Assembly (NCBI RefSeq): GCF_000220395.1
Contig: NW_004086100.1
Location: forward strand, 56,967-120,966
From: Ichthyophthirius multifiliis
Lineage: Eukaryota; Ciliophora; Oligohymenophorea; Hymenostomatida
Direction of reading: 5' to 3'
DNA: 64,000 bases
Position numbers and translations under genes: made by a program. The notes under the pieces are model-generated. The model had not been told where the DNA came from. It saw only the letters and a program-made list of their open reading frames with translations, and searched no databases. Shown one piece after another: positions 12,869 through 24,400 of this stretch. The stretch's first letter is position 1. Every line of letters starts with the position of its first letter.

Positions 12869-14314
12869 TCATAAAATTATATTTTCTTAGATATTTCTTT
12901 TATAAATCCTATTTTATTAATTATTCCTTTTTTATTAATATATTTAATTAAAAAAACAAATATAAATATATATTTATAATATTATATTTTTTTTTTTACA
13001 CTAAATATTATTATTATTATTTTATTTATGAATTTTAATCTAAATATTTCTAATTTGTTTACGGATAAATTAACTTTTCGTCATTTATATAATTACGAGC
13101 ATTTGGAAATTACTTTTATTTTATATAATTTGAAAAATTTAGTTGGTTTTATTATTAATTATATTCAAAATCATTAGTACTTTAACCTAAATTCTCATTT
13201 TCTGAAAATTAGTTTAAAGTTTCTAAATATGTTTGTGGGTAATTATCTATTAAAAGAGGTTAAAAAAATTATTTATCTTCAAACTAAAGTCCTTTAGAAT
13301 TAAAATTATAGTTTTAAGAAGTAAAGTTATTTTTTTTTAAGAAAATTTATTCATTATCATTTTTTTACAATAAAAATTTATTTATTTATCTATTTGTTTA
13401 AATAAAAAAGAATTGAATAAAAAAAATACTTTAAAGCCATTTATAATGTCATTCTAGTTTTTTAGTGATCTATTTATTCTTTAATTAGTTACTTTTAATT
13501 ATGTTCAAATTCAAACTAAATTTATCGATATTTTTCTTTTAATTATTAAATAAATAAAGCCTATATATGTAAATTCTATTAAAAAATAAAAAAAAAAAAA
13601 AATATAAAAGCTTAAAAATAAAAAATAAACACTTTTTTATCTGTTTATTATATTTAATGAAGTTTATCGATTTCCATTATCTAAATTTTTCGATTACATT
13701 AAAGTTCATTTATTTTATATTATAACTATGAAATATGATGTTTAAGTTTTTTATTTTTTAATTAAGAATTGTTATAAAAAGATGATTTTTCAGATGAAAA
13801 AATAGATTGATTATCATTTAAATAAGAAACATAGGAATCTAAACAGTCCAAAAACTAAGTTTTTTTTAAAATATTATTTAACGGGAAGTGTTTTTGTTTG
13901 ATTCTGCTTTAAAACTAAGATTGTTTTCTTCTTGCTTTTCTTAACTTTTTTATTTTGTTTTGGTAAATACAGGTGGAGTTTCGTTAAGAATTCGATGAGA
14001 ATAATGCTATTTATATCAAGAATGTTAACTATTATTGGATATGTTTTGAAATGTTTAAGGATTTTGGAGCGGATATTAAGTACTTTTGGTTCTGTTATGT
14101 TTTCGTTTGGGATTTTTTTGAATGTTTGTGGTGGTTTATTAAAGCATTTAGTTTATATAATGAATATTATCCTTATTCATATTTTCGAAAAATGTTGAAT
14201 AATTGCTATCTTACAGGATATTATTTTGGGATATACAATTCGTACTGAAATAATTTGGTATATTTTCTTGGTTTTTTTCTATATCTATAACTGATTTATT
14301 CTTTTTTTTTTCAT
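12869..14314 (-). CDS. Hypothetical coiled-coil protein
   Basis: A single minus-strand frame runs from ATG 14314 (MKKKRINQLQIQKKTKK) through YLISAPKSLNISKH and LDSYVSYLNDNQSIFSSEKS to a coiled-coil segment (KHHISQLQYKINELQ). After an intron at about 13595-13650 comes LFIQQLKEKYRQIQFEFEHN, then a second intron at about 13385-13430. The C-terminus is Asn/Gln-rich (FEDKQFFQPLLIDNYPQ). A last intron with donor GTAAAA near 13005 gives YLVIYKRNIQENIIL and TGA at 12869-12871. The gene converges on the K+ channel with about 100 bp between stops. No family was recognised. An apparent plus-strand protein across 13028-14248 is an antisense shadow. Confidence 0.65.
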
Positions 14315-15197
14315 ATTATAACTTATTTTTATTAATCATATTTTATATATAAATTTTTTTTTTTTTTTTTTTCTGTTTTTTTTTTGTATTAACTTTTTTT
14401 AAATGTATATATTATTATTATTATATTTTTAAAGTTTTCCTTTATTTATTTTAAATATTAGTATATTATATTTTAAAAGAAAGAAAAATTAAGTGAAAAG
14501 TAAAAAATATGTTTCTTTATTTATACTTTTTTAAAAAATAAATTATATTTATTTATATTATTATTTTTTAAAGACATAATTTAAATCATTTTTAATGTTT
14601 TTATTTTAGTTTAATATGTATAATATATGTTCATAATGTTATATTTATTTATTTTAATAAGTAAAACATCTTAATCATTTAAAAAAACTAAAATTTTATA
14701 ATTTTAATATAATGAATTATATTTTAATATTTGTATTAATAAGAATATTATTAACTAATTATTATCTAATAAATATTAGATAATTATAATATTAAAATTT
14801 AATAATACTTTTATGCTTTTCTTGTCATATTTGATAAAACAAATAAAGAAAATCTATTCTATTTATAAGATTTTTAGATTTTTAAAAATTTATATTATTT
14901 TTTATAAATCATGTTAATTGCAATGATTTTAAAGTTATTTTTAATTTACTAATACCCAAATAAAATAGTTAAATGTATATAATTTACATTATTTTTTATA
15001 TATAAATTTAGTAAATAATAAAATAATTAATTAATTTATTATATATATTTCTTTAGTTATACATTAAAAAATTATATAAATATTTATTTTTAAAATTTTT
15101 AATTAGTTTTTTTTTATTTTAATTTTGTTATTTATAAAAATTATTACTCATTATTTTTGAAAAAAAAAGAAAAAAAAAATTATACAAAAGAAAAAAA
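14315..15197. other. Intergenic region with a perfect palindrome
   Basis: AT-rich spacer between divergently transcribed genes, so it should contain both promoters. At 14761-14784 there is a perfect 11-bp inverted repeat with a 2-nt loop (ATTATCTAATA/TATTAGATAAT). No coding frame. Confidence 0.5.
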
Positions 15198-16086
15198 ATG
15201 AACGAAAGATCAATAGATTGTAAATATTATTTAAATAATAATTTAATTAAATAAAAATACCAAAAAATAAATATATTTTTTAAATAAATTAATTTAAAAA
15301 ATTAAATTATTTATAAATTAAACAGAAAGTCAAAGTGATAAAGGACATAATAATTGTTATTATTGCTTTTATTTTATTCAAAAAAAAAAATATAAATTTT
15401 TTATTTATTTATTATTAAAATAAAAATAGTATAAACTGATAACGTTGATTATTATTAAGAATCTTGTAAATTGTATTTGGCGAATGTTTTATTAACAAAT
15501 TAAGTAAAAAATTTACAAAATATAATTATAAACTTTTAATAATATAAATATTTATAAAACTTTTTTATTTTTAAAAATATAATTATAATATGTAATAATT
15601 TGTTTATGTTTATTTTTTTTCTATAAAAAAAGCTTAAAGAATTGTTGTAGGATAAATAAGATTTACTTTTAAAAATTTAAAAATTAGAAGTAATTATTTT
15701 AAATATTTTTATATTCCTTAAAAATTATTCTTTGTAAAAGGGAATTAATTTATGAATAAAAAAAAATATATAATTACATATAAATTAAAATAAAAAATTA
15801 AATAAAATTATATTAAATAGAAACAAAATAATATAAACTGTAATACAGGAGAGTCTTTATTTTCTGACGATAAATAAAAAAGAGTAAGAAGACCTGCAGC
15901 ATAAATAAAAAGATAATTCACATGTCCATTATAAAAATGTTAAAAATCATATGGGTATTATTAATTTTTATAAATAAATAATAATTTTTAAAAAGTACTG
16001 AAGGTTCACTTTAATAGCATATAAAGTTAAAACATCCAGAATTTAACTTAAAAGGTTTGTTATAAAAATTAATTTATTAAATCTAA

Positions 16087-16119
<33 letters not shown>

Positions 16120-16413
16120 TTTATTATTATAGATTTATAATTGAAAAGTTGCTCTTTAGATATTGATGAAATTAAAAATGATAGGGATAATAAAAGTGAT
16201 AGAGATATTGAAAAGGCAAATAATAATGATTAAATTAAATCTGGAAATAATAATAATAAATGCAAAGAAACAAATGAAGGAAACGAAAGTAATTATGATA
16301 ATAGTGAAGAAGAAGAATATTAAGATAATTAAGACTAGTATGAATATGATTAAGAAAATGACGATGACGAAGAAGATGAAGATGCTGAAGAATAAAATAG
16401 TAAGAAAATATGA
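15198..16413 (+). CDS. C2H2 zinc-finger protein with acidic tail
   Basis: This is a likely nuclear nucleic-acid-binding protein. It has at least six exons. MNERSID joins to QSQSDKGHNN, then QTDNVDYYQESCKLYLANVL, then a short coiled coil (LKELLQDKQDLLLKIQKLE). After that comes a basic stretch (KRVRRPAAQIKRQ) and one classical finger, FTCPLQKCQKSYG + TEGSLQQHIKLKHPE, with spacing C-x4-C-x12-H-x4-H. The finger is split by an intron at about 15956-15995. After an intron carrying an (AT)n run (16092-16119), the last exon is very acidic (SEEEEYQDNQDQYEYDQ, then a Asp/Glu run) and ends at TGA 16411-16413. All introns are GT..AG and 40-110 nt. Confidence 0.75.
16092..16119. repeat. (AT)n microsatellite in intron
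   Basis: TA dinucleotide run within the intron just before the acidic exon of the zinc-finger gene. Confidence 0.75.
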
Positions 16414-16612
16414 AAAAATAATAAAATATAAATAAAATTTAATTATAAATAAATAAATATATATATTTATATTTCTTTATATAATAATATTTAATATTTT
16501 CTTTTTTATTCTTATAATTATAATATTAATAAATAAATTTTAATATATTATTTTTATTTAAATTTTAAAATTAAGAAATTATATTATATTGTTATTTTAT
16601 TTTTTTAACCAA

Positions 16613-16650
<38 letters not shown>

Positions 16651-16694
16651 AATTTAATTTAATTTACAAAATTATTATTTAAATGCATTTAATT

Positions 16695-17755
16695 TCCTTT
16701 TTTTATATTTAAAAATAAAAAATAAAAAATAAAATATTTATTTTTACATTATCCTTGAAAACTCGAATTATTACTATTATTTTATAATATTTTATCTAGT
16801 TATTCTATTGAGAGCAGCTTTTTTAAAAAATGAACTTCTTCTACTAATAATTTTTATTTTTATTGACATTTTATTTCCCTTTCTTTATATCCATTTAATA
16901 TTTTTTAAGTTCTTAAATATATTTTTTATAAATATTCTTATTTATTTTTATATGTATCAAAATCAAAGGTTTTAGCTTCATTTGGGGTGTTGAAATTATT
17001 AAAATTTCTAAATTTATTTTTGGTAGAATTGGGTAAGCTTAATGTATTTTGAGCATTTTATATTGCAAAGTCTTATATTTCAATAATTTAGGGATATATT
17101 TTGGATTTAAAAAGAGGATTTTTTAATTTTATTTATTTTTTAGTTGCATCCCTTTACAAAGGTGATGTGGATTTATTTTCTATTTTTTGAAAAAGATTAT
17201 TTTTATCTTTTTTTTAGCTGTATTTATTAATTTCGGTTTCTTATTTTATGATTATAATAAATTTTTTGAAAAATTAAATTTTTATTATTAGTTATTTTAA
17301 GGAGATATTTAAAATATCTGTTGTTTATTTAATTAAAGAAAATTTTAGTTGGAATAATTGTTATATAGCTTTCCATTTCGGGGAATTTTATTTGGATTAT
17401 CTTAAAAATAAAGATAATTTTTTTTATTTTCTTTCATTTATTATTCATTTAAAGGAGATTTTTTACTTTTTTTTAATTTTTATATATATTAAAAAAATAT
17501 TATAATTTTATAAATTTACTTTTTACCAAATTATGATATTAATTAATCTAAAGAATTACCTTTACTATTTGATTTACTTTTTTTATTTTCATTTTATTAA
17601 GTTAATAAACATAACAACTTTGTTTTTGTATCCATTATTTCGTTGTTTAATAAAGCTTTTATTTCTTTGTTATCTGATAGCTTTCTTGAATGTATGTTAT
17701 TTGGTTTTTTTTTCTTAAAAAATTATGCCTGGTTTTATGGTTCCTTTTTAAACAT
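16695..17755 (-). CDS. Hypothetical basic protein with C-terminal coiled coil
   Basis: Start ATG is at 17755 (MFKKEPQNQAQFFKKKK). The first exon ends near NSLDQLISQFG and an intron follows at about 17460-17515. The second exon is Lys/Asn/Gln-rich (KSPLNEQQMKENKKNYLYFQ ... NSTKNKFRNFNNFNTPNEA). It then becomes a predicted coiled coil (KEREIKCQQKQKLLVEEVHF, KLLSIEQLDKILQ). The frame is interrupted at an A8 run (plus-strand T8, 17208-17215), where one additional base rejoins the two halves. An intron at about 16697-16747 probably creates the TGA across the splice junction. No family recognised. Plus-strand frames here are shadows with only Phe/Ile/Leu/Tyr composition. Confidence 0.6.
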
Positions 17756-18000
17756 AAAGATAGCTTTTAATAAATAATAAATAATTATTTTATATTTTAT
17801 ATACTTTTTATTTTTTTTTAAGTTTTATTTTTTTATTTAATTTAAATGTTGAAAGTTTTATTTATTAAAATATTTTGATTTTTTTTTTTTTATTAATTTG
17901 TTAATAAAAATATATAGGATTTATAATTTAATGTATTTTGGTATTATATATATATATATATATATAATATTAATATTAATAATAATTTTAAAATTTTCTC

Positions 18001-20722
18001 TCAATATTATTTAACTTTTTATGAATTTTGAATTGCATTATTAAGTTGTTATTCAATATTTAAAATTCTGTTTAAAAAGTCGTCTTTATTTCAAAAAATT
18101 AAATTAATATAATAATATATAAAATACCTGTATTAAAATCATTATTAGAATTATTATTTGTATAGTTATTTTAAACATTATCATTATTATTATCAATATC
18201 TAAATATTTTTTTTTATTTCCATCTATATTATCAAAAACTTCATCATCATTAAAATGCTTCTATTTTTTTTAAAAAAAATCATTTATAAGTTGTTATATT
18301 ATTTGTTTACTGTCAGTTTATTATTATATTCATTATTTATAGCTCTAAAAGTAGGATTTTGTTAATCATAATAAAAGTTATTGTTTTCTTAAGGCTTTTA
18401 ATAATTATTAATATCATTTTCATATACTATTTAACCATCAAAATTATCTTTTGTTGAACATTTATTAATATTAATCGAAGACAAAGTATTTTTTTGTAAT
18501 AATTCTAGCTTTTCATAATCATTTTTTTTAATTGGATTTTCTCCAAATTATAATTTATTCAATAAAATTTCGTTGGCTTTTGGTTTATAGGAAAATTCGT
18601 TTTTTCGATTGTTTAAAAATTTATTTTGTGTACTTTTATTAATTAGGGAATTATAATTTGTTGGGATTCGATTACTTGTGACTACATATCTTTTTGTTGT
18701 ATATTTATTAGGTTAATTAATATTGCTTTTATTTGAAAAATAGTTTTTATTAGAAAAATTGTTTTTATTAGTTTACTAATTATCAATTATTTGTTAATAA
18801 TCATTATTATTATTTTCTGTTTCAATATTATTATTTGAAATATCATTTTCATATTTCATATTTTAATTATAAGAATTATTCTCGTTTTGAGAATCATTTA
18901 TTTAATTTTGGTTAAAATTATATTTACTTTCTGTTTTTGCTATTTATTCCTAATAATTGTTGTTATCTTGAGTATATGTACTCGTATGATTATTTTGATA
19001 AAATTTATCTTTTTCAAGGTTTTCTTTTTCATATATATTTTACTATTTTTTATTATTATATTAATTATTACTAAAATTCTAAAGATTATCATTTTTTGTA
19101 TTAATAATATTAATATTGAATTAATTGTTTTTATTTAATAAACTATTTTTATTGGAAATATCCTTATTATTTGTACTGAAATAGTTATCATCTTAATTCA
19201 AATAATTATTGTAATCTTAATTTAAATAATTATTATCATCTTCATTTGTATAGTTATCTGTTTTATTGTAATTTTCATTAGCCTTATTTAAATAATCATT
19301 TTCTTTATTCAAATAGTCTTTGTTTAAATAATTGCTATCTTTATTTAATTAATCATTATTTTAGTTTAAATAATCATTAACTTTATTTAAATAATCGTTA
19401 TTTTAGTTTTAATAATCATTATTTTAGTTTAAATAATTATTACCTTTATCCATAAATTCATTTTCTTTTTTCAAAAAATTATTGCCTTTATTTAAATAAT
19501 TATTAACTGATATAATATTTTAGTAATTAGTTGTATTTGTGATGTTTATATCATTATCTTTGTAACTTATATTATCATTAGATATAATACTATCATTATT
19601 ATTATTAGTATTTAAATAATCAGGCTATAAATTACTTGTATTATTTTTCTTAAAACCATCTTTATAACTTTTATCATTTAATAAACTTATATTATAAGAA
19701 CTATTATTTTCATTATTATTATAAATATTATTTGTACTTAATAAAGTAGAAGGATTATATAAATAAGAATTTCCGGTATTATTAATTTAAAATTTAGATT
19801 TGCTTGGTTATTTAAGTTAATTTAAAATTTCTTTTTAATTTTCAAGTTTTTCTTGGAATTTTTTAATGTTATCTTTAAATTAGTTAATATAATCTTGTTA
19901 TTCATTGATTTTATTTTCTAAATAGAAGCTTGTGTTCTGTGTATTTATTTATTTTGGAAAGTTATTTTTATATTATTTATTTTCGTAAAAACTTACTTTA
20001 GAAGGTATTTTTTTTTAGTTAAAATTCGAAAAATATTGAATACCTTCGCTTTTTAAAGGAGAATAATAACAATTCTCCTATTAAAATTAATTATTTATAA
20101 TACTTTTTTTAGGAGAAGAATATGTTTTGAATGTTTAAAGATTTTAATTTAAAATTAACTTCCTATTTTTTTATTCTTGCACTTCTTGATTTTATATTCT
20201 TAAAGTGTTTTTCGCTTATTATTCTTCTTCTTCCCTTTTGTAGTAATTTAATTGTTGGGCTAATTAATAAAGTTTCTATGCCTAAGGAGATAGCATTTTA
20301 TTTTAAAATTGATTACATAAGATATTGTTTTTGGTCTGGTTCTCTTTTTTAGAAGATGAGTATTCTATATTCACGCTTTATGCTTTATTATGGACTACAG
20401 GCATTTGTGTTTTTTCATGTTAATTAATGCATTATTATTAAGGAAGATAAAGATTGTTTGGGGTTATTTTTACTATTCTTTACTGCATAGCTTGTTAATT
20501 TATTATTTATGAGTTATTTATTGTAGGGGTTACTGGGAACTAAATTTTTGAGTTATATAAATAGTTTTAGGGAGAATGAAATGTAGGAATTGCACGAGAT
20601 GTTGAAATTGGATGAACAGTGTTTAGCCTTATGGGAAGTCGGGAAGATAATTGTGGAGAGGAATAATTTATTATTTATTATTGTGGGGAGATCGGCTTTA
20701 TTTATACGTAATTAATTTTCAT
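18001..20722 (-). CDS. Large Asn/Gln-rich repeat protein
   Basis: About 840 residues, starting MKINYVQIKPISPQQQ at 20722. The N-terminus is Ser/Pro/Gln-rich (SRLPIRLNTVHPISTSRAIP). A short coiled coil follows (LYQLAQQLNYYKREEEEQQA). An intron at 20078-20159 is phase 0 and joins KKQE to ENCYYSPLKSEG. A second coiled coil is YINQFKDNIKKFQEKLENQK. The centre is extremely Asn-rich with a degenerate seven-residue repeat (N-D-Y-L-N-K/Q-x) at about 19205-19510. The last exon, after an intron at about 18080-18125, ends LNNAIQNSQKVKQY at TGA 18001-18003. A frame break near 18264-18279 (T8A8) needs one extra base. No enzymatic domain is visible; it could be a scaffold or condensate-forming protein (inference). 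Confidence 0.7.
19205..19510 (-). repeat. Degenerate 21-bp repeat encoding N-D-Y-L-N-K-x
   Basis: About ten imperfect units of TTATTTAAATAATC-type sequence (plus-strand orientation) encode NDYLNK, NDYLNQ, SNYLNK and related heptapeptides. Units vary at the last position and some are truncated, which suggests slippage followed by drift. Confidence 0.75.
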
Positions 20723-21228
20723 TTTTTGTTTTATAAAATATTTATATTTTGAGATTTTATAAAAAATATATTAGCTTTTTATGTATATTTTATTTGAAGT
20801 TATTTTTTTTGTTATTTTTTTTTTATAAAAGTAGAAAAATAATATGTATGTTTAAAATATAATTTTTTAGTTTGAAATAAAGTTATTTTATTTTTGCTTT
20901 AACATTTTTTTTTAAACTTAATTAATTAATTAAAAGATAAATCAAAAAGAATAAATTTCTTTTATTTATGATTGAGTATATAAAAAAAATCAGAGAAAAA
21001 ATAAAAAGTAAAAGAAATATATGTTTATTTAAATGAAAAAATATTTATGTTTTTATAAGATTTTTTAACTATAAACAAATATAATTATCCATTTTAAATA
21101 ATATATTTTTTGATATTATTTATATAAAAAAGAAAATCATCTTTATTTATTTAAGTGAATAAATAAAAGATATTTTTCTTATCTGTTTTTTATTTTTGAA
21201 AAAGAAATTAAATTGATATTATTGTTTA
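20723..21228. other. Intergenic spacer
   Basis: AT-rich spacer between the dynein 3' end and the start of the Asn-rich gene. Contains A/T tracts; no coding frame supported. Confidence 0.5.
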
Positions 21229-21391
21229 TCAATCAGCAAGTGACATAAGTAAAGCAGTACCTCTTTTAACCCAGAAATCTTAATCAGAAGTAGAAACAGC
21301 AGAAGGATTAGGTTTAATAGGTAACATAACAGTGAACATATAAGAGGGCTTTTCTCTGTAACCTAAAAATATATATAAAAAAATATATATT

Positions 21392-21438
<47 letters not shown>

Positions 21439-24400
21439 TGTTCTTATTGGATAAATATAAGTAGGACAAGCATACTTAGATTCACCTTTTTTCTATTTTT
21501 ATTTTCCTTCAAAATATACTGGTTTGAATAAAATTATAGGCATTTAATCATGTAATTTCATTGGTTCTGCATCTATAATATAATTTTTATCAGAATCCCA
21601 TCTAGCACCTTCTAGATATAATCCATCAATATAAGCACCTTCTTTAGGAGCAGCACTTACATGCGTATCTTTTGGCAGGAAACTAAAAAATATATTTAAA
21701 ATTAATTAAAATAAAATAAAAATACCTGAATTCCCATCCAAATTAATCAATAGGAACTCTTAATTTTCTGGCAGCTTATTAAAGTAATGCAGTAGTAAAA
21801 CCTGTAGGGAAAGAAAAACCTGAAATCCAGAAAACATTAGGTTATTAATTTTTTTCTCCCCAAATTTTAAGTTATTCGATTCTTCTTATAAGATCATCAA
21901 CCCAAGAATTTAATGGCTTTAAGGAATAATAACAATATTTCCATGAAAAAGGTACTTTTCCTTCATAAAGACTATCCATAATAGTTTCTAATTCTTCAGA
22001 AATTAATTAGATACCTTAAATACCTTTATCTAGATTATCAAGTGAATTTTTTACATATATAAGTAGTTTATTATATCTATCTATCTCTTAAAGTAAGACT
22101 ACTCTTAAAGGATTTCCTTCATCATATGAACTACTGTTTCTTTTAACTTCCTCTAAGTCGATTTATTCGGGAATTTTTTCCGATAACTCTTTTATTATTT
22201 ATGTTACTTTAACTTCTTTAGAAATTCCTTTAGCGAAAACATTTTATGGAGAAAGCGACATAATGGAGTCTATAAGTAAATTAGATTGAATTATTTAAGA
22301 TGATATTTCAGCATTTATATGTTGTCCGAAAGTTTCTGGTATTTCCATAACAGGAAATTCTTCTATCTTAGCTATATAGTAATTGTTTTCATTCCCTGTT
22401 TTTTCAATGTTTTTGAGGTCTTTTGCGTTTAGTTCTTCTGGAATGTAATATTATTATTAGAAATTGTCTAGTTTATGTCTTTCTTCAAATAAAACAGAGT
22501 CATTATAGTATTATTGAGCATATACATTTAATAATCTTCTATCCCATTCATCTGTAACTCTACCTCCATATGTAACTTCTGCAATTAAAAATTTGATAGC
22601 ATCCCATGGAGGTGATTTATTTTAGACAACCTATTCGCTATTTCCTTATTATTATTATTAACTTTATTAAGCTTATTTGTCTACTTATCCCTATAAATCG
22701 ATATACATCTAGAGTATATTATCTGCCGTTTCCCAATCTGAATCATTAAAATCGTAAAGAACATTCCAACCTAATTATTTGAACCTTTTTCTTTCAATAA
22801 TAATCGAATGGAACCAACAAAGAGAGAAAAGAAGCTTTTTATAATAACCTTTATTATTAGGTTTCGGTTATTAGTATTTGTCAGCAGGCATATTATGATA
22901 TAAACGCAACATATTGGATTTTATACCTTTTGATGGTTCAGTAGTTACTTTAACGCATTTTTATAAAATGGAAATGGGGAATTTCGGATGAGGAGAAGAA
23001 CTTAACCATAAACGGAAATTGTCGTGAATATCATTCTTAGATTATTCGAGATTTTCAATTATTTTTTCAAGTTCTTTCAAAAAACTTAATGATAAATGAC
23101 AATTAGCTAAATAAAGCCAATATCCGTTTCGACATCCTTCAAGTACTTTTTCTCTGGCTTTTTTAGCTTATCCTTGACCTAAGGAAACTGGATGTAATGT
23201 AGCTCCTTTTAAATCTGCGAATTGTTGAAGTTAACTAAATGGATCTACACCGGGGGATAATATAAATATTACAGGAGTGTATTTTGTACTGTCTAAAAAT
23301 ACTGTTTCGAATGTGAATGAGGGAGCAGTAGTATATAAAGGAGAAAGCTTTTCATTTACGAAAAGTTGAGCACTGAATATAACTCGATCGGGTCTAATAG
23401 TTTTAACAATAATCATTTTCCTTAAAGGGTCGCATTTATTTTCCCATTCTCCAGGTAAAGGATCAGTTTCGGGGTTAGAGGACATATACCAGCGTTTCCA
23501 TTCTTTCGAATTATGTGTAAAGGCACCTATTATTCCGGTGAAATTGGGCATTTTGTCCAAGTCGCAAATTGTATCCCATGATGATTGAGAAATCCAGTCA
23601 TTAGGATTAGGTGGTTGGGCTTTTTTATCATAATAAACTTCACTGCCTCTTAAGAAAAAGTTGAATTCACTTTCATCGATATTTCCGGAAAGTTTAACTG
23701 CCATTTAAATTGATAAAAGTAATTTATCACATTCAAAGAGACCTCGACAGGCGTATTTATAGATTTCTTCTTGATGTCTTAAGGATATTGCTTTTAGTTT
23801 ATCTTGTAAAGAGTCGTTTACGGCTTATTAGCGACTTGTTTGAAATTCGATTGTACGTTAGAAGAGACTTATGTATGATTCTAATGAAAATTAATACATA
23901 TTATTAATTAATGAGAAGTCGTTTATGACGAAAAATAATTTCGAAGAAATACTAGCTAAGCCTACATAGTGCTTTCTTAAATTCATAGTTTTGGTCATTT
24001 AAGCAGCTCCAGCTTCTATTTAATGTCTTACATCTATATATATATTTATTTATATTTATTTTTTTGTTCATTTATTTATATATTTATTAGTTTATTTATT
24101 TGTTTATTTGTTTATTTATTTATTAATTTATATATTTTTTTTACCTTCTTCAGTTTCTTTAGCTACTTAGAGTGCCTTAATTAAATCAAGATCGTCAATT
24201 AATTATCCTTTTGTTTCTTGGAGCATTTTAAGAATTCTATCATCCAAGTCTTTAAGTTTTATTTCGTTATCTGCTTTTTTACGTACTAGTTCATTTTTTT
24301 GTCTTTCTAAACTGGCCTCCATTTTTTAAATTACTACAGATATCAATTAATCTTAAAGACCTTCTTCTTTTACTGCGAAGTTTACTAAAGTAACTCTAGT

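Noticed and set aside
13028-14248. Plus-strand frame resembling a membrane protein (including ATGs at 13932 and 14051)
   Set aside because: The minus strand carries one continuous frame with Asn/Gln/Ser composition, coiled-coil heptads and clean introns. The plus frame is its antisense shadow, rich only in Phe/Ile/Leu/Tyr, and is broken by a TGA at 13466.
16827-18040. Long plus-strand hydrophobic frame
   Set aside because: Antisense of the Lys/Asn/Gln-rich minus-strand gene; composition almost only Phe, Ile, Leu, Tyr and no domain.
20131-20990. Plus-strand multi-TM-like frame continuing through TAG/TAA as Gln
   Set aside because: The opposite strand reads a Ser/Pro/Gln-rich protein in frame with the downstream Asn-rich gene and with a proper phase-0 intron. 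CTT/CTC-rich codons of the plus frame are reverse complements of AAG/GAA/GAG.
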